Source: Candidatus Benthicola azotiphorus (GTDB taxonomy: Bacteria > Gemmatimonadota > Gemmatimonadetes > Palauibacterales > Palauibacteraceae). Taken from it: a stretch of 6,964 bases of DNA. Location: assembly GCA_947581745.1 (NCBI GenBank), contig CANPVW010000166.1, forward strand, positions 1-6,964, written 5' to 3'. The position numbers and the translations under genes are program-made. Positions 1 to 6,543 of the stretch are shown here, one piece after another; the first letter of the stretch is position 1; each line of letters starts with the position of its first letter. The notes beneath the pieces were generated by a model. That model had not been told where the DNA came from. It ran no database searches and was given only the letters and a program-made list of their open reading frames with translations.

Positions 1-1151
1 GGCTGCGCATCGTCAGCCAGCTGGTGGACACCCGTACGGAGGAGTGCCGGTGGAGCGAGACTTTCGACCGCGACATGACGGACATCTTCGGCATGCAGAG
101 CGAGGTGGCGCGGAAGATCGCTGACTCCCTCCAGGCCCGGATCTCGGATACGGAGCTGTCGCTGATCGGAAGAAGGCCGACCGAGAACGTCGAGGCGCAC
201 AAGCTGTATCTTCGCGGCCGGTTCCTGTGGAACCGCCGCACGAAGGACGCTCTTGTCAGGGCCGCCGCCTCGTTCGAGCGAGCCATCGGGCTGGACAGTG
301 AGTACGCGCCGGCGTACGCGGGCCTGGCCGACACGTGGCTTCTGCTGGGTGCCTACGGTTATCGGCCGGAGATGACGGCCGTAGCCGAAGCGAAGGCGGC
401 GGTCGAGCAGGCTCTGGAGCGCGACGAGCGCCTGGCCGAGGCTCACGCATCGCTGGGTCAGGTGTGGCGCACCGAGATGAACTGGAAGGCCGAGGAGAGG
501 GAGTACCGGCGCGCGATCGAGTTGAACCCGAACTACGCTACGGCGCACCAGTGGTACGCCACTCTCCTCGCCGCCCTGGGCCGGCTCGACGAGGCCCTGG
601 TCGAGATCAGGATCGCGCAGGACCTGGATCCGCTGTCGAACGCCATCGGCGTGACGGCGGGCAGCATTCTGTGCCTGAGGAGGGACTACGGCGAGGCCAT
701 CGCCCAGCTGCACCGGACGCTCGAGCTCGATCCCAACTACTTTTCCCCGTACGCGTGGCTGATCAACGCGTGTGGAGGCGCCGGAAGGAGGGAAGAAGCA
801 TTTCGGGCATTCGAGAAGGTGGCGGAGCTGCGTCCCGACCTCCCTCACCCCGAGCTGTTCAAGGCTCTGGTCCACGCTTTCGTCGGTGAGCCCGCACCGG
901 CACGAGAGATCCTCCGTGACGTGGAGCTCGAGGAGACGGATCCGATCTGGATCGCGATCATCTACGCCTGCCTCGGCGATGCGGATCGCGCGTTCGAGCT
1001 GTTGAACGGGGCGCTCGATGATGACAGCTGGTGCATGTTCCGACTGACCCGGAACCTCCTCCTGTACGTGAAGACGGGATCCTGGTTCGACCCGATCCGA
1101 TCCGACCCCCGGTTCGAGTCCCTCCTCCGGCGCATGAACCTGTCGGCCTGA
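1..1151 (+). CDS. TPR-repeat protein with TolB/FlgO-like segment, 5'-truncated (C-terminal 382 codons)
   Basis: The reading frame is already open at base 3 and stays open to the TGA at 1149-1151, so the start lies outside the window; the GTG at 24 is only an internal codon. The first ~45 residues (LRIVSQLVDTRTEE, W-S-E-T-F-D-R-D-M-T-D-I-F, then an E-V-A-R-K-I-A helix) match the end of the TolB-N/FlgO-like domain that precedes TPRs in many bacterial sensor proteins. TPR units follow, recognisable around 294-400 (YAPAYAGLADTWLLLGAY), 520-630 (LNPNYATAHQWYATLLAALG), 725-840 (LDPNYFSPYAWLINACGGAG) and 930-1010. The end, W-F-D-P-I-R-S-D-P-R-F-E-S-L-L-R-R-M, is the usual C-terminal signature of TPR Ser/Thr kinases, winged-helix/TPR regulators and cyclases. 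The missing N-terminus therefore probably carries a kinase, DNA-binding or cyclase domain; which one cannot be told here. The role is inferred to be signalling or protein-protein interaction. No clear terminator follows. Confidence 0.9.
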   Translation, partial: LRIVSQLVDTRTEECRWSETFDRDMTDIFGMQSEVARKIADSLQARISDTELSLIGRRPTENVEAHKLYLRGRFLWNRRTKDALVRAAASFERAIGLDSEYAPAYAGLADTWLLLGAYGYRPEMTAVAEAKAAVEQALERDERLAEAHASLGQVWRTEMNWKAEEREYRRAIELNPNYATAHQWYATLLAALGRLDEALVEIRIAQDLDPLSNAIGVTAGSILCLRRDYGEAIAQLHRTLELDPNYFSPYAWLINACGGAGRREEAFRAFEKVAELRPDLPHPELFKALVHAFVGEPAPAREILRDVELEETDPIWIAIIYACLGDADRAFELLNGALDDDSWCMFRLTRNLLLYVKTGSWFDPIRSDPRFESLLRRMNLSA

Positions 1152-1184
1152 CGTACCCGGCTGCACCGCACGGACGTCGACCGA

Positions 1185-1214
1185 CTGTCCACGGCGCTCG
1201 TTTGTGCATATATT
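1185..1214 (+). promoter_or_regulatory. Candidate promoter of the DUF2177/barrel operon
   Basis: TATATT at 1209-1214 differs from the TATAAT -10 consensus at one position. A weak -35 (CTGTCC, 1185-1190, 3 of 6) lies 18 bases upstream. Transcription would start near 1220, leaving room for the ribosome site at 1235-1241. The alternative -10, TATAAC at 1229-1234, would put the start inside the ribosome site and is less likely. The patch 1201-1234 is strikingly AT-rich for this window. Confidence 0.35.
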
Positions 1215-1225
1215 GTCTATGACAA
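1213..1225. promoter_or_regulatory. Dyad TTGTC-TAT-GACAA, possible operator
   Basis: Perfect 5-bp inverted arms (TTGTC 1213-1217, GACAA 1221-1225) surround a 3-base centre. The site overlaps the end of the candidate -10 and the expected start of transcription, where a repressor would block. A wider dyad, GTTTGT (1200-1205) with ACAAAC (1222-1227), shares the right arm. The core loosely resembles the GT-N-TA-N-AC type sites of GntR-family regulators, but with an extra base, so no family is assigned. No regulator gene is adjacent. Confidence 0.35.
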
Positions 1226-1234
1226 ACATATAAC

Positions 1235-1241
1235 AGAGAGG
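1235..1241 (+). promoter_or_regulatory. Ribosome binding site AGAGAGG, fixes GTG start
   Basis: AGAGAGG ends four bases before GTG at 1246. The in-frame ATG at 1261 has no purine-rich site at a useful distance, so the GTG start is preferred for the DUF2177 gene. Confidence 0.6.
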
Positions 1242-1245
1242 TAAC

Positions 1246-1656
1246 GTGGAATTCAGTGCGATGATTCGGATCTATGCTGCAGCGCTGGTCACCTTCCTGG
1301 CCCTGGACTTCGCCTGGCTGGGAGTCGTGGCAGGGTCTTTCTACCGGACCGAGATGGGATCGCTGATGCGGGAACGGGTGCTGTGGCTCCCCGCACTGGC
1401 GTTCTATGCGTTGTTCGTGGCCGGGATCATCGTGTTCGTCGTGATTCCGGCCGTCGAGCGAGAATCGGTCGCGCGCGCCGCCGGGATGGGCGCATTCTTC
1501 GGGCTCGTGACATACGCGACGTATGACCTCACGAACCTGGCCGTCCTGCGAGGATTTCGAGCGCAACTTGCGCTCGTCGACATGACTTGGGGCACCATGC
1601 TGTGCGCGGCGGTCTCGGCGGTCGGCTACCTCGTCGCCAACCGCGTGTCTGGCTGA
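1246..1656 (+). CDS. DUF2177 family inner-membrane protein
   Basis: This 136-residue protein has four predicted membrane helices at about residues 7-29, 46-67, 77-100 and 113-133. It carries the features I associate with DUF2177: L-D-x2-W-L-G after the start of helix 1 (residues 20-26), F-Y at 32-33, T-Y-D-L-T-N-L-A (92-99) and V-D-x-x-W-G (111-116). Length and motif order fit the whole family, so the gene looks intact. The GTG start at 1246 is chosen for its ribosome site; ATG 1261 would remove five residues and leave helix 1 intact. The family has no established biochemical function to my knowledge. The polar residues inside helices 1 and 3 (D21, D94, N97) could matter for activity, but that is inference. 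The next gene begins 12 bases after the stop, which suggests co-transcription with the barrel protein. Confidence 0.9.
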   Translation: MEFSAMIRIYAAALVTFLALDFAWLGVVAGSFYRTEMGSLMRERVLWLPALAFYALFVAGIIVFVVIPAVERESVARAAGMGAFFGLVTYATYDLTNLAVLRGFRAQLALVDMTWGTMLCAAVSAVGYLVANRVSG

Positions 1657-1668
1657 GCGAACCGGCCG

Positions 1669-2457
1669 ATGCGACGCGCTTTCGCAGGGACGCGGCTTCC
1701 AGCTGTCGTCGGCACGGCTATCCTGACGTGCTCCCCTCACCTGCTCGCTCAGTCCCGCGGCATGGACGAACGGGATAGCCGATTCAGCGTGGAGCTGGAG
1801 GCGGGTCCCGCCTGGCAGACGCGAAACGACGTTCAGATCCCCAACGATGCCTCGGGCACGCGCTTCGCGCTCGACGAGCTGACGGGAAGCGGTCCTTTCC
1901 CGGCGTTCCGCCTGTACGCAGAGGCACGGCTCGGCAGCCGAAACTTCCTGCGGCTGCTGGTCGCCCCGCTCTCCCTCGAGGGCACGGGCACGCTGACGCA
2001 GCCAACCCGGTTCAACGAGGTGACGTTCGATCCCGGCGTGCCCACGAGCGCCACGTATCGCTTCGACTCCTACCGGCTCACCTGGGCTTACCGGCTCGTT
2101 GCCGATCCTACCTGGAGGATCGACCTCGGCCTGACGGCAAAGCTCCGGTCCGCCGCGATCGATCTCGAGCAGGCTGATCTGACGTCGTCATACGACAACG
2201 TGGGCTTCGTCCCTCTTCTGCACCTGCACGCGGCCTGGCGGCCTTCGGTAAGCTGGACCCTGGCGTTCGACGCCGACGGCGCCGCCGCTCCTCAAGGCCG
2301 CGCGTTCGACGTGTCCTTGAAGCTGTACCGCGACCTGTCAGACCGCTGGTCGCTGTCGGCCGGCTATCGGACGCTGGAAGGTGGTGCGGACGTCGAGGAC
2401 GTCTACACGTTTGCGTGGTTTCACTACCTCACTGTGTCAGCCGTCTACCGCTTCTGA
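1669..2457 (+). CDS. Predicted outer-membrane beta-barrel protein
   Basis: This 262-residue protein is not from a family I can name. The N-terminus (M-R-R..., hydrophobic 12-20, then H-L-L-A at 24-27) looks like a Sec signal peptide cut after Ala27. Cys21 is preceded by I-L-T, which does not fit a lipobox, so a lipoprotein is unlikely. The mature part is rich in alternating polar/hydrophobic strands with aromatic girdles (FRLYAEARLG, YRLTWAYRLV, WRIDLGLTAKLR, LSAGYRTLEGG). It ends in T-V-S-A-V-Y-R-F, with terminal Phe and Tyr two residues before it, as in a BAM-recognised last strand. Around ten strands seem likely. The ATG at 1669 has no strong ribosome site and sits 12 bases after the DUF2177 stop, so translational coupling is plausible. 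Function is unknown. It converges on the permease gene with 22 bases between stops, and I see no clear terminator there. Confidence 0.8.
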   Translation: MRRAFAGTRLPAVVGTAILTCSPHLLAQSRGMDERDSRFSVELEAGPAWQTRNDVQIPNDASGTRFALDELTGSGPFPAFRLYAEARLGSRNFLRLLVAPLSLEGTGTLTQPTRFNEVTFDPGVPTSATYRFDSYRLTWAYRLVADPTWRIDLGLTAKLRSAAIDLEQADLTSSYDNVGFVPLLHLHAAWRPSVSWTLAFDADGAAAPQGRAFDVSLKLYRDLSDRWSLSAGYRTLEGGADVEDVYTFAWFHYLTVSAVYRF

Positions 2458-2479
2458 GCCAGAAGGCACGCGCCTCGCC

Positions 2480-4873
2480 TCACTCCGCCCTCAGCGCCTC
2501 CACCGGATCGACGTGCGTGGCACGGCGAGCAGGAAAATAGGTGGCTACGACGCCTGCGAGGAGCAAGGCCGCCGCCATCCCCGCATAGGTCGCCGGTTCG
2601 AACGCGCCCACTCCATACAGGAAGAACGAAACGCCGCGCGCCATCGCGAAGGCGAGGCCCAGGCCGATCAGGATGCCTATCGCGGACAGGATCGTCCCCT
2701 GGCGGAGGATCATCCCGACCACGTCTCCGTCCCGCGCACCCAGCGCCATACGGATTCCCAGCTCCTGCCTGCGCTGCGAGACCGAGTAGGCCATCACCCC
2801 GTACACGCCGGCGAGGGCCAGCACGAGCGCGATCACGGCCACGACGCTCATGATCTTGGCCATGATCGTGTCGCCCCCGAGCGACTCGTCGATGATCTCC
2901 TTCAGGGGACGCATGTTGTACGCGGGGATGTCCGGGTCCATGGCGCCGACCTCGGCCCGAATCGACTCGATGAGGGATGAGAGCGGTGCCTCCGACTCGA
3001 CCAGGTAAGCCAGGTTCCTGCGGCCCGTCTGGTTGACCGGGAGGTAGACCATCGGCAGTTCACCGGGCGTGGTGCTGGCCACCCCGGTGTTCCGCGCCAC
3101 GCCCACGATCCGGCTCGTCGTGTTGCCGAACACCATTTCGCGGCCGATCGGCTCTTCGTTCGGCCAGTGCCTGGCCGCCAGCACCTCGTTGATCACGATC
3201 ACGTCCGCGGTTCCTTGCCGATCCGATCTCTCGAAGCCCCTGCCCCGTACGATCGGCACGTCCATCGCCTCGAAATAGCCGGGCGTGATCTCGAGGATGT
3301 TCGTGACCTTCCGGTCCTGATCGGTCTTCACATCATCGCCCGGGAGGGTGTAATACCAGCTGTTGTTCCCCTGCGAGGGGAGGATCGACGTCGCTCCCAC
3401 CGACTCGACGCCAGGAAGGGCCTCCAGCCTCTCCGTGAGCTCCTCGTGAAACGCGACCACGGCCGCCTCGTCCGGATACTCCTGGCGCGGCAGGGCGACG
3501 CGGAACGCGAGCAGGTCGCTCTCATCGAAGCCTCGATCGGCCAGTCGGACGTTGTAGAACCCCTGCACCAGGAGTGCCGATGCGATGAGCAGGGCCAGGG
3601 CCAGCGATACCTCGCCGATCACCAGTCCCTTTCGCAGTCGCCCGCTGCGAGCGGCGGTCCCTCCGCGCCCGCCCTCCTTCAGAGACTCCGCCGTGCTGAT
3701 CCGGGCGCCCTGGATCGCGGGAGCGGTCCCCACGAGGAGGGCGCTGAGGATCACGATCGCCGCCGTGAACACGAGAACCCTCGCGTCCAGTCCGATCTCG
3801 TTCACGCGCGGGAACCAGCTCGGCATCACCGAGACCAGCGAACGGATTCCGACCACGGAGAGCAGGACCCCGAGAAGACCACCCGCGAACGACAGGAGAA
3901 GGCTCTCGGTGAGAAAGTGACGCACGATGCGTCCTCGACCGGCCCCGAGCGCCGAACGGATCGCCATCTCGCGCTCCCGCCCCACCGCGTGCGTTAACAG
4001 AAGGTTCGCCACGTTGGCGCAGGCGATGAGGAGCAGGAACAGGACGGCGAGGCTCGAGATCGTCGTACCTACCCTGAATCCCTCGTTGAAGATGTCCTCG
4101 TGGAGGGTCTCGATCCTGGCCCCGTTTCCCGTGTTCGTCTCCGGGTATTCCCCGGCCAGCTGCTCGGCGATCCGTCCGACCTCATCGGCCGCCTGCGCGG
4201 GCGTGAAACCCTCCCTGAGACGGGCCAGCACGTTGATGTAATGACTGTTTCGAGCCTCGTCACGCTGCACGGGAAACGGTACCCAGACATCATCGAAGAT
4301 CGAGGCGTACCAGAAGTCCGGCGGCATCACGCCGACGATCGTGTGGGGTTCCCCATCCAGAAGGATGTCGGAGCCGAGGACGTTCGGGTCGGCCCCGAAA
4401 CGGCGCTGCCACAGTCCGTGGCTGATGAGCGCTACCCGGTCCCGGCCCTCGACTTCCTCGTCTTCCGTGAAACCTCGACCCAGAGCCGGCTGCACCCCGA
4501 GCACACGGAGCCAGTTCCAGGTCAGAAGTCGGCCCTCGGCCCGCTCGGGACGGTCTCCCTCAGACAGGTTGAACGAGGTGCCGCGCGAGGCCGCTACGTC
4601 CATCGTCTGGCTCCGCTCCCGGAAATCCACGAAGTCGGGGACGGAAAACGACACGTTCGTCCAGCCGCGGTCCTGGTTCGTCGTGTAGACGGAAAGGAGA
4701 TCCTGCGACTCGGGGTACGGCAGGGGCCGCAGCATGAAGACGTCGACGGCGCTGAAGATCGTCGTGACCGATCCGATCCCGATCCCGAGCGAGAAGATGG
4801 CGATCGCGATCAGCAGTCCGCCGCGACGCAGAGAGCGGACGCTCTGTCGGAGTTCCTGCCACATCCTGGTCAT
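2480..4873 (-). CDS. ADOP-type duplicated MacB/FtsX ABC permease
   Basis: This 797-residue membrane protein has two tandem MacB-type halves. The order is: helix ~20-42; periplasmic MacB core domain 1 ~45-240; FtsX domain 1 with helices ~272-293, 322-345 and 366-388; helix ~416-438; periplasmic domain 2 ~440-640; FtsX domain 2 with helices ~672-695, 728-750 and 762-782. Each FtsX half has the coupling motif (R-E-M-A-I-R-S-A-L-G-A at 301-311; R-Q-E-L-G-I-R-M-A-L-G-A at 702-713). The end, A-R-R-A-T-H-V-D-P-V-E-A-L-R, is typical. Length and architecture match the 'acidobacterial duplicated orphan permease' group. It has no Walker A or ABC signature and no ATPase gene is adjacent, so an ATPase elsewhere must drive it if it is active. 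By analogy with MacB it would couple cytoplasmic ATP hydrolysis to periplasmic movement, exporting a peptide, lipid or drug; the substrate is unknown. ATG 4873 is preferred, although the ribosome site is weak; ATG 4864 (Met4) is the alternative. Confidence 0.93.
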   Translation of the reverse strand: MTRMWQELRQSVRSLRRGGLLIAIAIFSLGIGIGSVTTIFSAVDVFMLRPLPYPESQDLLSVYTTNQDRGWTNVSFSVPDFVDFRERSQTMDVAASRGTSFNLSEGDRPERAEGRLLTWNWLRVLGVQPALGRGFTEDEEVEGRDRVALISHGLWQRRFGADPNVLGSDILLDGEPHTIVGVMPPDFWYASIFDDVWVPFPVQRDEARNSHYINVLARLREGFTPAQAADEVGRIAEQLAGEYPETNTGNGARIETLHEDIFNEGFRVGTTISSLAVLFLLLIACANVANLLLTHAVGREREMAIRSALGAGRGRIVRHFLTESLLLSFAGGLLGVLLSVVGIRSLVSVMPSWFPRVNEIGLDARVLVFTAAIVILSALLVGTAPAIQGARISTAESLKEGGRGGTAARSGRLRKGLVIGEVSLALALLIASALLVQGFYNVRLADRGFDESDLLAFRVALPRQEYPDEAAVVAFHEELTERLEALPGVESVGATSILPSQGNNSWYYTLPGDDVKTDQDRKVTNILEITPGYFEAMDVPIVRGRGFERSDRQGTADVIVINEVLAARHWPNEEPIGREMVFGNTTSRIVGVARNTGVASTTPGELPMVYLPVNQTGRRNLAYLVESEAPLSSLIESIRAEVGAMDPDIPAYNMRPLKEIIDESLGGDTIMAKIMSVVAVIALVLALAGVYGVMAYSVSQRRQELGIRMALGARDGDVVGMILRQGTILSAIGILIGLGLAFAMARGVSFFLYGVGAFEPATYAGMAAALLLAGVVATYFPARRATHVDPVEALRAE

Positions 4874-4914
4874 GCCGGCACCCGCTCGAGGGAAGGGCGT
4901 GTGGTGACATCAAG

Positions 4915-4943
4915 ATACTACGACACCCCGTGTAACGTGTTTC
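4915..4943 (-). promoter_or_regulatory. Weak candidate promoter for the ADOP permease
   Basis: Read on the minus strand, GAAACA (plus 4938-4943) and TAGTAT (plus 4915-4920) are separated by 17 bases and lie about 40 bases upstream of the ATG at 4873. Matches to consensus are 3 of 6 and 4 of 6, so this is tentative. The spacer includes an ACAC-CCC-GTGT dyad (4923-4933). The rest of the 229-base divergent gap (4874-5102) shows no further gene. Confidence 0.22.
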
Positions 4944-5091
4944 ACCATCGTCGCGGCAATGCTCGCCTGGCCGTGGCGGGCGGCGACGACGAGTGACGGC
5001 TGAATGACGGGAGCCGCCGATCCTGAAACCGGAGCCGGAACGGAGACTTCGCCGCCGCCCGAAACCTGTGCCGCGGCGCATCAGGATCGAG

Positions 5092-5098
5092 AGGAGAG
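5092..5098 (+). promoter_or_regulatory. Ribosome binding site AGGAGAG, fixes lipoprotein start
   Basis: AGGAGAG ends four bases before the ATG at 5103. The upstream in-frame ATG at 5004 has no such site and would bury the signal peptide 33 residues inside the protein, so 5103 is the supported start. Confidence 0.75.
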
Positions 5099-5102
5099 AA
5101 CC

Positions 5103-5336
5103 ATGCTGATCAGGAATCTGAAGTTCGCGGTCGCCGCGGTACTGTTCGCCGCCCTCGGCGCGTGTGACGGCGGTGCGCTGATGGGACCGGAAGATGCTGC
5201 GATCGAGAGCCCCCAGGCGAGGACGGCCTGTCTGGCCGGCGGCGAGGTGGCGATCAGGGCCGGGTGCCCGGACCCGGTAGACGGTGCAGTGGGCAACCAG
5301 ATGGACAAGTTCCGCCGGATGCATCAGCCCGAGTGA
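5103..5336 (+). CDS. Small predicted lipoprotein (77 aa)
   Basis: The product starts M-L-I-R-N-L-K followed by a hydrophobic stretch (residues 8-18) and a lipobox L-G-A-C at 18-21. It is therefore predicted to be lipidated at Cys21 after signal peptidase II cleavage, leaving a mature chain of 57 residues. Asp22 follows the lipid cysteine; in E. coli that residue retains lipoproteins in the inner membrane, but the rule may not hold in this phylum. The mature part has two more cysteines (C43 in T-A-C-L-A-G-G, C55 in A-G-C-P-D-P), which could form a disulfide closing a small loop, then a charged tail (M-D-K-F-R-R-M-H). I do not recognise a family. It is divergent from the permease gene, and a strong hairpin follows its stop by 42 bases, consistent with a single-gene transcript. 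Start choice rests on the ribosome site at 5092-5098. The signal peptide and lipobox are seen directly; function is unknown. Confidence 0.75.
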   Translation: MLIRNLKFAVAAVLFAALGACDGGALMGPEDAAIESPQARTACLAGGEVAIRAGCPDPVDGAVGNQMDKFRRMHQPE

Positions 5337-5378
5337 ATGTCTCCCGGGCGAGCCCCGATCAGCCCGGAGCTTCGGTCA

Positions 5379-5412
5379 GCCCGGTGTCCGCCGCGAAGAG
5401 CGGGCACCGGGC
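5379..5412. terminator. 13-bp GC-rich hairpin between convergent genes
   Basis: Bases 5379-5391 (GCCCGGTGTCCGC) pair with 5400-5412 (GCGGGCACCGGGC): 13 pairs with one G-U wobble and an 8-base loop (5392-5399). It lies 42 bases after the lipoprotein stop and 8 bases beyond the NmrA-like gene's stop, so it could end both transcripts. The following bases on the plus strand (CCTTTGCC) are only a poor T-run, so termination may be weak or the hairpin may mainly protect 3' ends. A near-repeat TCAGCCCGG (5359-5367, 5376-5384) allows an alternative fold. Confidence 0.6.
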
Positions 5413-5420
5413 CCTTTGCC

Positions 5421-6371
5421 TCATGGGCGGGGCAACTGGTCCGCGTACTTATCCAGCCAGTCCTCGAACGTCAGCAGCGAGGGATTAAGGGAACGGCTGA
5501 CATCGAGGCTCCGCGCCCCGCAGTAGTAGTCCTCGAAGTCGTGCTTGAACTGGAACATGTTGCCGAGATCTTCCGCGCCCGGGAATCCAAGCCCCCGATA
5601 CACGTCGAACGCAACCGGAACGTAGGCCACCGGCTGTCCGTATGCCTTGCTCAACCCGGCCGCCATCTCCGCTCCCGTGAGGTGCCCGCCGGCGATCCCC
5701 ACCTTGCGCCCGATGTACTCATCGCCCGCCTTGAAGATGCCGTACGCGCACCGCCCGATGTCCTCGGAGGCAATCCCGGGCAGCTTCCTGTCCCCCATCG
5801 GCAGCGCGAACTCGAGACGACCGTCTTTGCCGGCCTGCGGCCCCATGCCGGAATGGATCAGGTTGTCCCAATAGAACGAGGTCAGGAGCAGCGTCGTCGG
5901 CAGACCCGCCCCGGTGAAGAAAGAGTCGGCCTCCCCCTTCGCGTCGTAGTGGGGAACCTTGTATTTGCCTTGCAGCGTCGGCATTCGGTCGTCGCTCAGA
6001 GGCACAAATTTACGGGTGTCATCCAGCGTGGACCAAATCACGTGTTGCAGCTCGCTGACGAGCGCCGCATCCGCCATCGCGCGAGCTTGCTCCAGCTCCT
6101 TCGCCGGAGAGAAGTGCTCCCAGAAGGAGGTGACGCAGTAGGCTCCGTACGCGCCCTCGAAAGCGGCCTTCAGACTCGCCGGATCGTCCAGGTCCGCCGC
6201 CACGACCTCGACTCCCATCGCGGAGAGCTCCCGTGCCGTCTCCGAATCCGGGTGCCGCGTCAGGGCGCGGGCTGCGAATTCTCCCTCATCGTCCTCGAGG
6301 ATCGCTCGCACCAGCCCTCCACCCTGGGCGCCGGTGGCTCCCACCACGGCGATGATCTTCTTCTCGGCCAT
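5421..6371 (-). CDS. NmrA/HSCARG-like NAD(P)-binding protein
   Basis: This 316-residue protein is an atypical short-chain dehydrogenase of the NmrA-like group, with a Rossmann fold that begins V-V-G-A-T-G-A-Q-G (Gly11, Gly14, Gly17). T-R-H-P (38-41) places Arg39 where the human homologue NMRAL1/HSCARG holds the NADPH 2'-phosphate, as I recall it. A-D-L-D-D (59-63) follows, then V-T-S-F-W-E-H (80-86), H-Y-D-A-K-G-E (141-147) and L-G-F-P-G-A-E-D-L-G-N-M-F (261-273), all closely like NMRAL1. Members bind NAD(P)H and act as redox sensors or regulators, and some are reductases; catalysis is not assured because no clear Y-x3-K pair is visible. Location is probably cytoplasmic, as there is no signal peptide. 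The ATG at 6371 follows GGAGG (plus 6380-6384) by 8 bases. It is convergent with the small lipoprotein gene and divergent from the gene at 6718. A long open frame on the opposite strand (5337-6392) is a composition shadow. Confidence 0.92.
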   Translation of the reverse strand: MAEKKIIAVVGATGAQGGGLVRAILEDDEGEFAARALTRHPDSETARELSAMGVEVVAADLDDPASLKAAFEGAYGAYCVTSFWEHFSPAKELEQARAMADAALVSELQHVIWSTLDDTRKFVPLSDDRMPTLQGKYKVPHYDAKGEADSFFTGAGLPTTLLLTSFYWDNLIHSGMGPQAGKDGRLEFALPMGDRKLPGIASEDIGRCAYGIFKAGDEYIGRKVGIAGGHLTGAEMAAGLSKAYGQPVAYVPVAFDVYRGLGFPGAEDLGNMFQFKHDFEDYYCGARSLDVSRSLNPSLLTFEDWLDKYADQLPRP

Positions 6372-6426
6372 CCTTCATTCCTCCAGATATGACATCGCGC
6401 TGCGACCCGAACGGGCGGGCGATCGA

Positions 6427-6441
6427 TTGTCCATGACTATA
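6427..6441 (-). promoter_or_regulatory. TATA-GTC-N3-GACAA site upstream of the NmrA-like gene
   Basis: Read on the minus strand, TATAGT (plus 6436-6441, 5 of 6 to the -10 consensus) runs directly into GTC-ATG-GACAA. The layout resembles that at 1209-1225, where TATA, two bases, GTC-TAT-GACAA occur in the same order. It sits 55 bases before the NmrA-like start codon. No good -35 is visible at 15-18 bases. Promoter and operator roles are inferred. Confidence 0.3.
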
Positions 6442-6543
6442 CAGCAAGGCCGGAGCAATCGCCTCTACGGTTCCAATCGGCTGGGCGATCCATTTCAGAG
6501 AGAGTCCGAGGATCGGTGGGCCTGCTTCTGATCCACCCGGACC

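Noticed and set aside
1229..1234. TATAAC as the -10 of the DUF2177 operon
   Set aside because: Transcription would begin inside the ribosome site at 1235-1241. The -35-like TTGTGC (1202-1207) is 21 bases away, too far.
1718..1731. Cys21 of the barrel protein as a lipobox cysteine
   Set aside because: The residue before it is Thr and the context I-L-T-C does not fit. The protein ends with a barrel-type final strand and has a better cut site after Ala27.
958..1740. 260-codon open frame on the minus strand
   Set aside because: It spans the end of the TPR gene, the promoter patch and the whole DUF2177 gene, and encodes low-complexity Arg/Gly/Ser-rich sequence. It is a shadow.
2458..2479. Terminator between the barrel and permease genes
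   Set aside because: Only a 4-bp AGGC/GCCT inverted repeat (2464-2475) is present, too short to call.
4100..4996. 298-codon open frame on the plus strand opposite the permease N-terminal half
   Set aside because: It has no ribosome site and a charged low-complexity product. The permease frame is recognised with certainty.
5004..5102. Upstream extension of the small lipoprotein to ATG 5004
   Set aside because: It would put 33 polar residues before the signal peptide and has no ribosome site, whereas ATG 5103 has AGGAGAG at good spacing.
4560..5324. 254-codon open frame on the minus strand over the permease start and the small lipoprotein
   Set aside because: It has Arg/His-rich composition with no motif. 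The true frames on both strands have signal or membrane features and better starts.
5337..6392. 351-codon open frame on the plus strand opposite the NmrA-like gene
   Set aside because: Its translation is Arg/Gly/Pro/Val/His-rich with no recognisable motif, it has no ribosome site, and it overlaps a clear minus-strand gene almost completely. GC-rich DNA commonly gives such antisense frames.
6433..6531. 32-codon frame starting at ATG 6433 in the intergenic region
   Set aside because: It has no ribosome site, overlaps the candidate operator, and its product is not recognisable.
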